Origin: Arachnopeziza araneosa
Taxonomy: Eukaryota; Ascomycota; Leotiomycetes; Helotiales; Arachnopezizaceae
Direction: 5' to 3'
DNA length: 64,000 bases
Assembly (NCBI GenBank): GCA_003988855.1
Contig: QYAI01000006.1
Location: 248,001 to 312,000, forward strand
The stretch's first letter is position 1. The number at the start of each line of letters is the position of its first letter. Made by a program: the position numbers and the translations under genes. Positions 23,001-35,891 of this stretch are shown here, piece by piece. Under the pieces are notes generated by a model that was given only the letters and a program-made list of their open reading frames with translations, ran no database searches and was not told where the DNA came from.

Positions 23001-25973
23001 GCGAAGAGATGGAAGACGGAGGTCACCACAAACAGTCAAGGTGAGGATAGATGGGATTACGATTTCGCTGGTCGGCCCGCTGCAGGACAAACGCATCCGT
23101 GCAAGGGAAAAGCGGTCGTTCTGGTATCATGGGCCGCCGTCCACCACCCAATCACTGGGACCAATTTATCCTATTGGCTGTTTCCCGTGCCGAGAGCAGG
23201 CAGCTAATCAATGCTCACGTTGCATCCAGGCAGGGATCCAGCAAGGATCCCCCTAGCACGAGTGTCCAGCTGAATGGCAACTGGAAGGCGCTAAAGATGT
23301 GGTGGAATGCCGCTTTACGCTTCACCAACCACATCCCGGGAAGATTAACGTGCAGCAAGTCAGATTGCCAACGAACGCACGCCTTGCCGAGGTGCAGCCC
23401 TCCCTGGATCCCTTTCGTTCCGCGCCGCTCTTGCGGGAGGGAATGCAAAAGACCGCAACTAAAGCGGCTGCTCGCATGAGCTTTTGGTCTTGTGACATAC
23501 CAGTCCGGTTAGACCCAGCGGTGTGACAAAGTGACACGCCAATGAACAAGCCCAGAAGCGAACAATGGGGTGTGTGTGCAAATGCATTGAACGGTGTTAG
23601 GGGAAGCCCAAAAGGCAATTCCGCTGCGAGGTGTGTTGTTCACTTTGTCTGGGGCCTTGGGTTTCCCGAAAAGCTAGTCAATAGTGTTGGGAAAAGGACG
23701 CTCTTGATTCGTGCCATCCCTCTCGAGGTGGTGTGGTCTCCTGTCTGTCTGGCTGGGAGCAAGCCAATTGGTCCCGACAGTCTGTTTGTCCAATCCTCTG
23801 GGTTGTATCCGAGCGCCTTGCCAAAGCCCGCAAATTCAGACTTCGCCGTTGCTTCGTACAAACTCTGCAGCTCGCCCAAAGGACCCTCTGCAACAAAGGT
23901 CAGCGCTCTGAGGTTGAATACTCGTTGTTCACCACCGTACCCGGCATTCAGGGTTGATCCATCATACATACCACCGTGCCCTCTCTTCGCTTGCTTGTGA
24001 TGTATCACATCGTTGGCACCATGGATGCATGCCTAGCCCGGATTATGTTTCAGAGCAGGGACAGGTTTGATTTTCTGGAAATTCTTCGACGACTCCACGG
24101 CCATCATTTCTCAGAATTCCTGGAGCTCTCGTGCAGTCTCTTTGTGAAGCGAGCATCATCTTCGTGTCTGCTTGGTGATAACTTGTTCGGTGCAAGCTTC
24201 TTCGGGCCTACTTGCGAAAGCGCTGGAATGTGGAACTGACTTGAGCACATTCCCGGAAAATGGAAATGTCTCAAGAACAAAGGAACGAAGAACCATTTCA
24301 TCTTCCCTTCCATTCTTTCTCGCCAATGATAGAGCCGAATCTTGACGTCAAGAACGTGCTTGGGTATCCCGCAGACTAGGATAGGGGAAGATCGGGTCGT
24401 TCGCTTGGACTTCTGCCCGACCCGCCATCAAGGGACTTCATTTGATATGAGCACTGGGGTACTCCATCCTGGGGATGCAAGGCTAGAATGTATGTTTTTG
24501 TCTCTGCAATGCAAGCAGGCCTCGAAGGATCTGGGGTTCCGAGTCAATTGCCTAGAATATCGACGTGGAAGTAATGCAGCTTGCGTGTTTGTCTGGTGAG
24601 CCTTGTAGCCTCGTAAGATCCTCGATTAGGTATGGTGTTACCGACTTGTGATAACACTTGTACAAGAAGCTACGGGATTTCCGCCGTTCCGCTTGGGTTG
24701 CTTCCTTTTGTTTGCTGCGATCAGTGCGCTGGCCGTTTTTCTTTTGTAGCGAACAGCGGTGAAGTTCTTGATGGAAGAAGTGGAAGATGAGACCTGAATG
24801 CTTTGAAGGAGTAATACACAAGGAAGATACATTTCCGCCGTTCAGATGCTCGGCTCATCTCAGATAAGTCTTACGGAGTCCAGCTCCACGGACAATGTGC
24901 TGGCTTAGAAAAGAGACCAAGCTTCCACGAGTGTACGGTTTGTGGGAAATTGACATCCCGCTAATGTGCCGTGAACGTTCATCTGATCAAACTAGAGAAG
25001 AAGAGAATCTTGTCCGTTGTGGACAAGGTGGTAAAAGACACCGGATGCTGCCGTTTCGGTCTTGGAAGCGCGCACTATTAAAAAAAGGCTGTGCGCGCGC
25101 CTGTCGTGTGCATGGCGGAGCGGGCCTTGGTCCAGAGGCATGGTTCTGGAGCAGGAAGTCAAGCCATATGGCTGTTTTGGGCCGTTGGCATCATGCAGGA
25201 TGATTAACTTGGTGGGTCAAAAAGCAGGATTGTGGAGGGAGGACGCAGCGCTGTGAAAGTAGTAGCATACCTCCGTCTCCCATGCCGGACCAGGAAGAAG
25301 ATGCGTCCTCCATATTGCAATGTCTCGCCTTTTGGCAGGCTTTCGCCCAACGCACTCGTACGAGTAAGACGGAGCTTCACAACTGCCTCCCGTTAATGAA
25401 TATCCATTCCATGTGTATGCGCGTACGAGGGCGTGTGACGTGATATAGACCCCTCCTTTCCGTATCGACGGTCCATCTCTGCCACTCTCTGGCTTGCCTC
25501 CAAGTTTTGTCATTGTTCTCCGTCCTCGGCGCCTCTCTCCTCTTTGTCTCTGTTGCTGATGAGAAGATTCTGTTTTGTAAGGTTCGTTTGGATAACGGAG
25601 TGGCCGTAGACGAGTCAACCAGGCTCGTTTGTGCTCCTGTCGAGTCGTACTTCTGCGTTTGCTTGCCACCACCACCCGAGCTTCCCGCCTTCACTGAGCT
25701 CAAGGGCAGAGAGCGAGTGTGTTGCAGACAGAGCTCGAGCGGGTACTGCCTTGACCATGCACAGCGAACGCTGGGTAAAACGCTTCTAGCGGCAGGATTG
25801 GTGCATCTCAGCGGATCGGTCAAGGGTTGAGATCATCCCACAAGCCGTCAATACCCAGGATTCGGTGACTTGGGGCTGACCAGGGAGAGGGACAGGCCCG
25901 TGGACTCTTTGGCTTCTTCCGAAGGGGGGGGGCCGCTCGCCGACTAGGACCAGGACCAGCCAGGGGCGAGGGT
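20059..25973. other. 5.9-kb region with no supported gene
   Basis: This part is near 50% G+C and has many short overlapping ORFs on both strands (for example 23051-24008 in several frames). They lack domains, splice logic or consistent codon bias, and I read them as chance. No tRNA, rRNA or long repeat was found by eye. It could be regulatory DNA or non-coding transcripts for the zinc-cluster gene downstream. Confidence 0.4.
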
Positions 25974-26010
25974 AGAGGGAGAGGGAGAGGGAGAGGGAGA
26001 GGGGGAGGGA
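25974..26010. repeat. (GAGGGA)n microsatellite
   Basis: This is an uninterrupted hexamer run ending in GGGGGAGGGA. On the other strand it would read as Ser-Leu repeats inside a spurious ORF. Confidence 0.85.
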
Positions 26011-26317
26011 GTCTTGCACTTCCATGACGGCAAAGAGAAGGTTTCGGCCATTATCACTGCCAGTATTCCCCGGAGAGAGAGAGAGAGAGTCGCCGCTGCT
26101 TCCAAGTGTTTCCTCGCACCCAGTCAAAACCACTGACAGACAGTCCTCCTCTCTGACCGCGCGCGTGTAGCCTTTCGTCGTCGTCGTCGTTGTTGTTGTT
26201 GTTGGGCGTCGTACTGTAGTCAGAAGCATCAATCCACCACCACCTCCATTCCCATCCCACTGCTTGCCAGCCTGCCTGCCAGCCTGCCCGTCGGTCTGCC
26301 TGCTCACTGCTCAGACA

Positions 26318-26385
26318 CCAAAACCAAACCAAACCAAACCACGACCCAAACCCCAAACCAAAACCAACCCAACCCAACCCAACCT
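26318..26385. repeat. CCAAA/CCCAA low-complexity run
   Basis: The sequence is C/A-only over most of its length with ACCAA and AACCC steps. It lies in the probable leader or promoter of the zinc-cluster gene. Confidence 0.75.
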
Positions 26386-28453
26386 CAAGGCTCCTCCCAC
26401 AAACCCATAACCCACCACACGTCACCAGCCGATCCGAAAGAAGAAAGCAGAGAATCAGGGGATTTCTTCCTTCTTTTTTTCTCCTGGGTCCACCACGAGC
26501 GCCGCCGCCCTGTCTCCCTTCGGGGATCTGGATCGCCTTGGTCTTCGTTGCCGGGTCTTGCCTCGCCTGGGACCAAAGTGGTGTGCGCATTGCACATCCC
26601 TCGTGATATCAGCGTTCTCTATTAGAGCCGACCGTCGACCCTTTTCAGCAGTCTACCGCTGCGCGCCAATCCCTCCACCAATCCCTCTGCTCCCTTGACC
26701 CTTCAACTTTCTCTGCCTTCAGCTGGCATTGCTACACAGCCCCTACGGGAATAATAAGAGGTCAGCTCCCTTTTCCATGGCACATTCTCTCTTCGACCCC
26801 GTCACCTCCAACCCCATCACTTCCTTTTATCCCTTCGCAAGCCGTTGTGACTGGTCCCTGGGTGCTGTTCTGCGCTGATACGCTGTGCTCAGAGACCGAG
26901 GCTGACGCCAAACGAAAAGGCAGGGCAAGGCAAGCAAGCACGAGGTTGTTGAAGAAGAATTATCCAGAACAAAGCACGGAACTCAGCAGCGTCTGGGGAA
27001 AGATTGCCACGCCGACATCAGCCAAGTCCCAGCCAGACACCGAGTTTCGGACCCCTCTATTGTACGACGCTTCCATCCGACCCTCAGCCAGCTATTTTCC
27101 ATCTTCCCACCACCACCACCACCACCACTACAACATCTTCGTCGCAAGCCTCGATAAATCCCCTCCTCGCAATCTTCTTGCCGTCGATACGCACCCTCCT
27201 CCGATATCTGACTGCTCGGTTGTTCTTGAATTTGAACATCCCTTCACGGCTCCGCCAAAGCACGCCTCGCATCGCATCGCACCGCATCATAGGACATCAC
27301 CCGCAGCTCGCCTCTGTGGGTCGCAGGAAAGAGGCCGTCTACCCCCCAATCTCGACATTGGTCTTAAGAATATTCAGGAAATATAATACGCCAGCCCGAG
27401 TCTTTCTCTCTATCAACTCAGAACCCTCTGAGTGGTCAAATTCCGACGCCGAGTGATTACGTCGACTCGTCAGCAATCCTTCATCCACATTTAGAAATAG
27501 CACACACTGCAACCAAGCTCGAGACGTGTTTGATCAGTTCTTGCTTAAACTTGAAGCCCCGGACCGCCTCATTGAAGAGTAATTAGCTCGGTAATTCCTG
27601 GCACAATCTGAGCGTCTCCACCAAGCTTGCATCACCGAAACGGATCATTGGACTGCTCACAGAAACGACGACCGATTTTGAGCAAGGTTGCGAGGGTAGC
27701 ATTTGCTTGTGACCTCTTGGTCTGGATGATCTAGCTGAACTCTCGGCACTACAAGACTCACTATCTGGGGTCACGATTCGTCACAGAGTTGCGCCGGTCA
27801 CCCCGCTACGACTCTCGGCCCCATAAGGATCAGAGAAATCTCCTCCGGCTTCCCTTTGAACGAAAACCGAGTTACACAGGTACGTGGAGAGAGCAATTAC
27901 AAGATCACCACTGTTTTCTCAAGTGGGGTGGTGATCAAGCTATTGAATTGCAACCTTGTCAGAGTCCATTTTTTTCTAACCATGCCGCTAGGTGCCCACG
28001 CAGAGAAAGTATATTCATTCAATACTCTCATTAATTCAAAGCCTTCCAATATCAGCAGCGCAAACCGTGCGTTTTGAGCTGCGATCAGCGATCTGCGTGA
28101 ATCAGATCCTGTAGCTACTGCAACCACGGGAGGGGAAGGTACGAGACGGATCCGGAGACGGGATTTGACGCTACACAGCCCTAACCTTCAGACCGAGAAC
28201 TCAAGAGAAGCCAATTTGGCAAGGAAGAGACGGTCTTGGAGCTAGACTGACCGGACCGATCCCTTCTCGCAAACTGACGTGCCCACCAGCACGTTTCATT
28301 TTCTCATAAATACTGCTTTCCCCAGCAGTATCTTGCTGTCCTTGGAAATATTTCCTAGAGGCAAGTTTGCAAGCAGCAGACTGTCGCGAGAGGCGTATTT
28401 CCACCCTGAATAACCACCTCAAAGTCGTCACCGTGGCGATCTATCCTTCGACA
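26386..28453 (+). promoter_or_regulatory. Probable long promoter and 5' leader of the Zn2Cys6 gene
   Basis: Pyrimidine-rich, C-rich sequence with a (CAC)n run at 27108-27128 and several upstream ATGs precedes the coding start at 28454. A good donor-like site (GTACGT) at 27881 suggests a leader intron, but its acceptor is not certain. Long leaders with upstream ORFs are usual for fungal developmental regulators. The extent here is inferred. Confidence 0.4.
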
Positions 28454-29651
28454 ATGGCTTACCACGATCAGAGCGGTGGATATCCACCGCCACGCGAACA
28501 GGAATCGCAATATCCTCCTCCGCCTGGCGATGAGGACGAACGCAGAGCGTATCATAATCGTGGACCATCAACTGGCGCAGTGACTCTCCCATCCATCTCT
28601 CCCTACGACCATCAATATGGACAACCACCTAATGGATACGGACCACCAGACCCACGAGCGTACCCGCAAGATCCCTATAGACCCCAACCTGGCGGTTACA
28701 GAGACGATCGCCCTTATCAACAAGATTATGGACGAGGTGGTGGCGCACAGCATATGGCTTTCAGTCAATCTGCACCAAGACAGAGGACTGCTATTGCTTG
28801 CAGGTATTGTAGAAGACGTAAGGTAAGAAATAACACAATTCCTTTGACTCCTAAAACCCCTGCGAGTGCCGCAGATTTGTTTGCCTATACTTCTTCGAAA
28901 CTCTTTCTACATCTTGTTTCAAACACTTACCATCTATTAGATTCGTTGCTCAGGTTTTGATCAAAATCCAGAGGGTCGCTGCTTGAATTGCCAACGCTTC
29001 CAGCAAGAATGCATTTTTACACCTGTATCGTCGCAAGCTCAAGCATTTGTTCCTGCTCATGCTGTATTTCCGGGCATGCGAAATATGGGAATTGGACCTG
29101 ACGGACGCCCACGCCCAATGTATCCTCAAGGAACACCGCTTTACGGTGCCCACGGTCAGCCTTTACCTGGCCCGTCGCCATCAAGCTCAGCGTACGACTA
29201 TCCTGCACCTTCACCAACAGGCTCTTACAGTGGCTATTCGGATGATCGCGGCTCACAGCCTCCACAAGACCCCTCACGCAAGCGTGTTCAACAAGATCCG
29301 CACCCGTCAATCCTTCCGCCTCCAATTCCCGGTCAAGCTCCCTACCCCCGTGCAGATAGCACAAACCGTCGTCCACCAGCCGAGGGCGAGGATTTACGTC
29401 TTCCACCAGTGACGCCTACCGCAGGCACTTCAGCTGCGAATTACTCTCCTGGCTCTTCAACTTCGTCCAACTCCGGCCTCCAACTCCCACAGCAATCCAG
29501 TCTACCTTCAATGTCCCGAACTCCACCTCCACGGTCGAGTCCAGGCGAAGGACGTGCCGCAGATCCTATGAGTCTTGGTAATATTATGGAACGCAGACCA
29601 GACACAGAGATTGATAGGAGCATGCTAGGCCGTTTGGACCGGAAAGGTTAA
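28454..29651 (+). CDS. Zn(2)-Cys(6) transcription factor with Pro/Tyr-rich N-terminus
   Basis: Two exons (28454-28822, 28941-29651) give 359 aa. The intron falls inside the zinc cluster between RRRK and IRC. Spliced, the cluster is C-x2-C-x6-C-x10-C-x2-C-x6-C: ACRYCRRRKIRCSGF, then GRCLNCQRFQQEC, near residues 115-150. The ten-residue middle loop (SGFDQNPEGR) is longer than usual. The N-terminal 100 residues are Pro/Tyr/Gln/Gly-rich and the C-terminal half is Pro/Ser-rich and probably disordered. No fungal_trans middle homology domain is present. An in-frame upstream ATG at 28367 exists, but MAYHDQSGGYPPP at 28454 looks like the real start. Targets are unknown. Nearly 11 kb of gene-poor sequence lies upstream. 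Confidence 0.85.
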
Positions 29652-30828
29652 ATATTTCTTCGTGGACCTCTTTCGTACGTCTGAGTTGGGATTGCACTGA
29701 TTGTCTCCTGTTATGGAAGGACATTCATTGCACCTCACCAATTTTATTCCTTCAAGCAGTATTCCTTCGCGAGATTCGTGCTTCCTAGAGCTACAAAACG
29801 TTGCAAAACTATTCGCTACAACCGCGTACAGAGAGCGGGAGTTAATTCATACGACTTTTATTTTCCCTTGGCGACTCGAGGGCATACAATAGCCTACAAT
29901 TGCTCAAGAACAACAGAAGGCCAAAATTACTCCATCGCCAATTTTCTTCATCAGATCTCTTAATTCGTTGTGTAAAATGCCGTAGCAGATGAGAGGATCA
30001 GCTGGCTGGTCTTTTTCTTTGACCTCGTGCTTTATCTATTTACTGGTTTGCTGGGTGGCTCTCTGTATTTTCCGCGATTATCATTTTTCATCCGTTCTCA
30101 ACAGGCGAAGGCAACAACACGGAAATGGCATACGGACAATGGCATCGGACAAATGGATGAATAGGAGTAAAAAGAACTAGATGGGTCATGCCTCACGGCA
30201 CACGGGGTGTTCTGGGGAATTTTCTTTTCAATACTACATCTTTCCTTGCTTTTGCTGGCTTTGGCTTGTGGGTGGCTGGTTTTGGGTGGGAGGTATACCT
30301 ACAAGGGTTATTATATCAGAGATTCGCATTGGATAGGCGGGGCGGCTTTCTGCTTTCTCTGCGTACAAGTAGCTGATAAGTGTGCGAATATAAGTAACTG
30401 AGCTGTATCTGATTTTAAATCTGCTCTACTTGAAAATGTGATTCTGGCAGAATACACAAGAATTCCCAGGCGGTGGGTCCCGCAATTCCGTCAGGCTTGA
30501 GCTTAACGAAAGGCTCTCGGAGTTAGGGAGTAGATATGGTGATGGCAGGAGTGAAATGTCACTCGGTGTTTAAGAAGAGAAAGGGAAAAAAGATGCTTGA
30601 AACAGATGTGTTCGGTCATTGGCTTTGTCGGAGTTAAGGCTCGGATGAAAGAAAACGCGGGGTTAATGTCTACCCTTATCGCTCCAGGGCCTTAGCCGCA
30701 CATCTCCAGATCCAACTCAACATCACGCTTTCCAACATCTACACTTGAGCACCAAGTTATCAGATCACCTGCATATATGAGGCATCAGCACCTCTTCTAC
30801 TTCTCCGAGAGATCATAGAGCAGCCATC
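29652..30828. other. 1.2-kb spacer between zinc-cluster and F-box genes
   Basis: It holds the 3' UTR of the first and the promoter of the second gene. Small ORFs at 29701-30401 lack coding features. Confidence 0.45.
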
Positions 30829-32442
30829 ATGTCTAAAACTCTCTTGGAGCTCCCAAGCGAAACTCTACACAACATTCTCAAGTTTATCGATCCTCAAGAC
30901 CTGGGGAGCTTGTTATTTGTGTCTAAGGACCTCAATAAATACATCAAGGACAACAAACAGCTATCTAAGGATATCTACAACTTGTCTTTAGTGAGTTCAT
31001 GACACCTAGCGAGGGAACACAATATCCGTCCCACTAATGCTTGTACCAGGATCCACAACATGTGTCGCACGACATTCTTGAATCAGAGCTTAAGAAATTC
31101 GTCAAGGTCCGAAAGATCATGATAGGGAGTATGAGTATTGTCGAAAAGGTGGCGTCTCGTGAAAGACTCGATGAAGCTTACGCTAACTCTGCCATAGGCT
31201 ACACATGTTCAACTAGTTTGTGAAGTAGTTACCAGACTCCTCAGAACAGCAAATCCTAAAATGTCTCGCAATGTTGTACACCTCAGAAGCTGGTTCAAGT
31301 ACGACGAGAAGAGAGACATGGGGAAACGTGACAATCTTGAAGCTTTTCTTTCACAGTCCATAACTTACACCAGAGCGCAACAAACAGATCTTGATAATGC
31401 GCTTCAGCATGCTCCTTCCATGGCTAATCGCCAAGCTAGTGCCAAACTCCACGTGCTGAATGGCAAGCCTCGTTTGACGCCACGAAGACAAAAGTATAAT
31501 GATCCTTATCCGTATGCTATTTCCATGGTCTACGACCTGCGAAATTATACCGAGAGCACTCTCTGGGGGCCCTATCTACCAAATAGTGGATGCTGTGTAG
31601 ACTGGGAGAAGATGGAAGCAGTCATGGTAGTCTTGGGTCACAATCTGCAATGGTTCTCGTACCAAACCCACGGTAACTTTAAACCAAAATGGAAAGAGCC
31701 CTTTCTTGAAACAACACCATATTCCTACGAGCATGCCACACTGAAGCGCGGACTGAAATTCGCCCCGAATTTTGAGGACCCATATAACGTCACGGGTAGC
31801 TATACTCGGGTAGTCTGTTTTTTAGATTACCACGACTTGTTTAGATACAATTTTACCTTTGAAGATCCTCTACCTGGACAGCCTCGCCCACCCCTCGAAG
31901 ATGAAGAAGCACTGAGACTTATTCACATGGAATTGAGAGCGACTAGACGGGATAAACCCGGCGCAGAAGACCACCCTGATTATCCCGTGGTCTACTTTGA
32001 AGGCGAGTCTAGATCCTTGCATCGCGAACAAGGGCAAGATGCACAATCAACACTCAAAGGTTCAGTACGAGTGACGAGGGAGGGCGAAGTTCGCTGGCAG
32101 AGTGTTTCGGTCTATGGAGAGTAAGTTTCTGGCGATGTAAGTTATGGTAAGAAGCTGATAATTATCATTAGTGAAGAGAGATGGGGATCAGAAGGTATTC
32201 AAGTCGGCGGAATTCAATCTGCTAGAGGTGTTTTGGGGCATTGGTTTGATAGGTATTTTCTCAACCCCATTCGCCGTAGCTACCGCTGATTCTATCACAG
32301 GCACCATCGAGAAACTGGACCTGTTGGACCGACTGCATTTTGGAAAGTTAGTGACCTTCATGATCACCCTGCGAATGACACAGGCCTAGATGACGACGAA
32401 GAAGACGATGAGTATGATGATACAGAAGATGCTCTTGGATAA
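30829..32442 (+). CDS. F-box protein with acidic C-terminus
   Basis: Five exons (30829-30990, 31050-31148, 31198-32120, 32172-32252, 32301-32442) encode 468 aa. The first 45 residues are an F-box: LLELPSETLHNILKFIDPQDLGSLLFVSKDLN. F-boxes recruit SKP1 and so the SCF ubiquitin ligase. The rest (EKVATHVQLVCEVVTRLL, YPYAISMVYDLRNYTESTLWGPYL, VVCFLDYHDLFRYN) matches no repeat type I can name. The end is very acidic (LDDDEEDDEYDDTEDALG). The 49-nt intron 2 lacks an in-frame stop (31041-31223 reads through with a later stop), so retention would truncate the protein. Substrate unknown. Confidence 0.82.
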
Positions 32443-33023
32443 TTAGGTAGATGAGAAGAGAATCTGATTTTGCTAGGGACGAGAAGGAGTTATGTCTTTC
32501 AGCATTGTTTTTGGCAGCAATTTATCACTCATAATTCCATACACGAGATGCGAAGAAGTCCACCAAGTGCTCTATTTATTGACGTGGATCGAACCAAGTA
32601 ATGAGTTCGAATTGCGCCCTACCCGAATGGTACAAGCAATCTCTACCCTACTCTGCCCTATCCCCAAAAAACAACACCTCTGAAAACCCATAAGTTCATT
32701 CCCCCTTTTTGAAGCGAGTTAAGCGATCCCAATTAAATATCCCCTTCTGGATATTACCCGAATTAGGCTACTCCCAATCAGCCATGTAACAGAAAAATTG
32801 ATGCAATGAAGGAACAAGTATCCTCAGGATATTTCTTGAGCCTCAGTTCATCTCACCTCACAATCCACCTTCAACCTTGACATCGATCCCGAATATTTAC
32901 CTCGTTCGTTGATTCATTCCCCTCCACTCAACCGGCCTCAATTAAGCGAGCAGCAGGGAGGGGACGAGCCCAGATCGAGGCTGAAAAGTCGACGGGGGAT
33001 GACGAGGGGTGGGATGACATGAG
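32443..33023. other. Spacer before the GT25 gene
   Basis: It carries the F-box 3' UTR, a poly-A-like CCCCAAAAAAC tract and the GT25 promoter. No gene is seen. Confidence 0.45.
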
Positions 33024-34489
33024 ATGGCCTTCCTCACTCCCCAACGATGGACATTCGGGCAGAGAATGCTCGGGGTCGGCACACTAGCCCTGCTGGGGTT
33101 TTACGTCTGCTTCGTGATGGAATGGCGCTCCACCACGTCGGAGAGCGTCCATCACGTGGCAAGCAAAGAGCATGATGCATTCCCCGACATATGGAACCGC
33201 ACGCTTGGAGTGAGCTCTTGTCTCCATCCCATCCCAATCCCGGATCCGAAAAGAAGACGGCGGCGGGTGCTGATTTTCGATAGTTTCAGAAACTCATGGT
33301 TATCAATCTGCCGTCGAGGACTGATAGACGCGATGCCACTTCGCTCGCTGCGGCGGTAAGCGGTCTCGAGATCGAGTTCGTGGATGGTGTGAGTGGTGAC
33401 ACTGTTCCTGAAGAGGCGTTGCCGCCTGGTAGGAGTAGAGAGTCGATCAAGCTGTCCAAGGGGATTCGAGGGAGTTGGAGAGGACATATGAATGCCCTAC
33501 ACCGGTTCGAACTCGCTCTATTTCTCCCCATCTATTCTCCTTCCATCACAAGGATGACGTGATTAATTTCGTATCTTAGGATCGTTCACGAGAATCTCAC
33601 CACTGCGGTGATTTTCGAGGATGATGTCGACTGGGACATCCGTCTCCGATCACAGCTGGAGGTCTTCGCCGAGGCGGCTCAATTCCTCGCATCAAGTGCC
33701 ACGTCTGGAAGAGAGCTGGATAGTTATCCAGTTCTGACGATACCAAACCCGGAGACGGAAGAGAGTATCCACAACGAATCGTCGCCGAATCCCATCTCCA
33801 CAAGTCTTTTCTCTCTGCCACTCCCTAGTATTCATCACCATGGACACTCCCACCTCTCGCCGTACGGCAACCCCGCAAACTGGGACTTGTTATGGTTGGG
33901 CCACTGCGGTGCTGGGTACCCACGCTTCCCGTTGCCGTCCTCGGAGGAGATTTCAAAGCCGAACAAGGCCAATATACTCCTCTCCAACCCAGATGACGAT
34001 ACCGTGCCCGCACCAGAGCACCTCCGCGCTCATCCGTTCGGACCTTTAGATGCACTAGCTGCTTCTCATCCGGCACATACAAGAGTCTATCACCGCGCTT
34101 CAGGGGGCGCGTTGTGCACTGTTGCATACGCGGTCTCTCAGCGAGGAGCGAGAAGACTGTTGCATGAGTTTGGGGTGAAATCATGGGGTCGTATTTTTGA
34201 TGTTGAGATGGGAGAGTGGTGTGCGGGTGTGGACGAGGATACGGATGGTGATGGCGAGAAGGAGGAGAGGAAGAAGGAGAGGAAGAACAGAGGAGAAAGA
34301 GTCTGTCTTACAAGTCAACCGCCGATTTTTGCTCATCATCATCCTGACGGTGGGGAGAGTGATATTGGGGGCTTAGGAGGAGGGTATGCGAGGAGTGTGG
34401 AGACAAAATACGTGAGAAAGAGCGTAAGAATGAATTTGGAGAAGCTTGTGAGAGGGGATATGGAGTTGAAAGATCAATGGCCTGGATGA
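33024..34489 (+). CDS. GT25-family glycosyltransferase, type II membrane protein
   Basis: Three exons (33024-33209, 33284-33504, 33580-34489) give 438 aa. An N-terminal signal anchor (MLGVGTLALLGFYVCFVMEW) points to the Golgi/ER lumen. The domain starts FQKLMVINLPSRTDRRDA, continues IEFVDGVSG and reaches IFEDDVDWD near residue 150, the acidic metal-binding motif, and later YAVSQRGARRLL. This is the pattern of LPS-type glycosyltransferase family 25, which in fungi has largely unknown acceptors. A Lys/Glu-rich insert (GEKEERKKERKNRG) lies near residue 370. Introns were placed by GTGAGC and GTTCGA donors and conserved frame. Confidence 0.87.
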
Positions 34490-35087
34490 GGGAGGACGTC
34501 TTTGCAGATCCGTGTATAATGGACAGCACTTGCTTGTTTTGAAATCGTTTACATGTTTATAGACAGACGACTTATAATATGGGCTCTCAAGATACTACGA
34601 TTGCGTAAGCAATAAAAGAGGGAGCTTTTGTAGGAACATGAGGGGTAGTCTTCGAGGGGTTTCAGAACTGTCAGAGGTGATGCAGAGTGTAACACAGCAG
34701 AATTGATGGAAATCAAAAACATTGATTTTAGATCGCGTTTAAAAAGCCATTGGATAAAAGACACGTTAAAACAAACCTCCTCGGACTCTGGAGATGCATC
34801 TGAGAGGATCCACGGATGAAAGGAGGCTCGCTTCATTGCGCATATTTGGTTAAGATGAAACCTGGCCGGCGCTTAAATCTCAGCGGTTGTTGAAAACGAC
34901 CCTAAACATCACGTACAAACAGCATGGCTTACTGTATCAAGTTGGTAAGCGCCTTGCTGCGCCGCAGGGCTTGGAGTTTGAGCAGATTTTAACCAGGTTA
35001 ACCTGAATCCCCTGAATTGTGAGATTGTGAATCCAACCATCATTCCAACATCTCATTCAATCTGGTGCTGACCCCAAAAAAAAAGGC
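34490..35087. other. Spacer between GT25 and the membrane-protein gene
   Basis: One GAGATGCATC motif occurs near 34790, the same word as in the 3-kb divergent promoter; a single copy may be chance. No gene is seen. Confidence 0.4.
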
Positions 35088-35891
35088 ATGGCAGCTCCAT
35101 ATCCTGGCCTTGAGGTTGTACCGCCCGAACAAGCTGGCCTTGAATACTATTCGCGAAACGAGGCGCCGGTGGGCATCAAGCAAGAACATTATCAACCTAT
35201 CAAAACCGAAGAACCTTATGTTGACTCCTCCGCATACACTGGCGGTTCCCCAAAATCCGACAGGATATGTGGATTACCTCGCAGAACATTTTGGATAGTT
35301 TTGGCCATTGCGACAGTTTTGATTGTGGCTGCTGCGGTAGGAGGTGGTGTTGGAGGAGCTGTAGCGTCAAAGAATAAGAACACTACGGGCACGACACTTA
35401 GCTCTCCCACACCATTAGGAGCCACATCTTCCGCAGGGACAGGTCCTATAACTTCGTCCCCAACAACCAGCACCCCTACTTTAACCACTACCCAAGTCGT
35501 GGGTCCTTCTACAACTCTCCTTAGCGATTGCCCTTCCTCAAACAATACCCTCTACGGCATCACGCTTGGAGATGATACCTTGAATTTCCGGAAGGTTTGC
35601 GGCATGGCCTACCTCAACGACATTAATGGAGGCGATGTTGTGAACACGAAAACCACGAGTCTGGATGATTGTATCAACCTCTGCGCTGCATATAATCTGC
35701 AGAATGCAACAGCCATCAAAGCTGGAACGAATAATGTATGCAATTCTGTGTGTTGGAGGAATACGTTTGTGAATGACGACTTTCCCGGGCAGTGCTTTGG
35801 GTTCACGACGGTGAACTCAAGTAATGCTTTTGTGATCCACACTGAATCAATTTGTGATTCGGCAGCTTGGATTGATCAGAAATTTTTGTGA
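35088..35891 (+). CDS. Single-pass membrane protein with Ser/Thr stalk and Cys-rich ectodomain
   Basis: This single exon of 267 aa starts MAAPYPGLEVVPPEQ. Residues 1-65 are a Pro/Tyr-rich cytosolic tail, about 66-92 form a TM helix (TFWIVLAIATVLIVAAAVGG), and then comes a Ser/Thr/Pro-rich, probably O-glycosylated stalk. The C-terminal part has eight or so cysteines (SDCPSSN, VCGMAYLND, LDDCINLCAAYN, CNSVCWRN, GQCFGF, SICDSA), resembling a PAN/apple-like fold. This reversed topology (short N-tail, C-terminal ectodomain) recurs in Helotiales surface proteins. Function unknown. Confidence 0.8.
   Translation: MAAPYPGLEVVPPEQAGLEYYSRNEAPVGIKQEHYQPIKTEEPYVDSSAYTGGSPKSDRICGLPRRTFWIVLAIATVLIVAAAVGGGVGGAVASKNKNTTGTTLSSPTPLGATSSAGTGPITSSPTTSTPTLTTTQVVGPSTTLLSDCPSSNNTLYGITLGDDTLNFRKVCGMAYLNDINGGDVVNTKTTSLDDCINLCAAYNLQNATAIKAGTNNVCNSVCWRNTFVNDDFPGQCFGFTTVNSSNAFVIHTESICDSAAWIDQKFL

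Noticed and set aside
23051..24008. ORFs of 120-152 codons on both strands
   Set aside because: Several frames are open at once on both strands with no codon preference, signal or motif; this is expected in sequence near 50% G+C.
25217..26597. Overlapping - strand ORFs of 148-178 codons
   Set aside because: They are made by microsatellites and C/A-rich low-complexity sequence (Ser-Leu, Asn-Asn, Asp-Asp runs), overlap in several frames and have no domain or splice support.
26847..27456. + strand ORFs with His or Thr runs
   Set aside because: They come from a (CAC)n run in the probable leader of the zinc-cluster gene, and have no conserved sequence.
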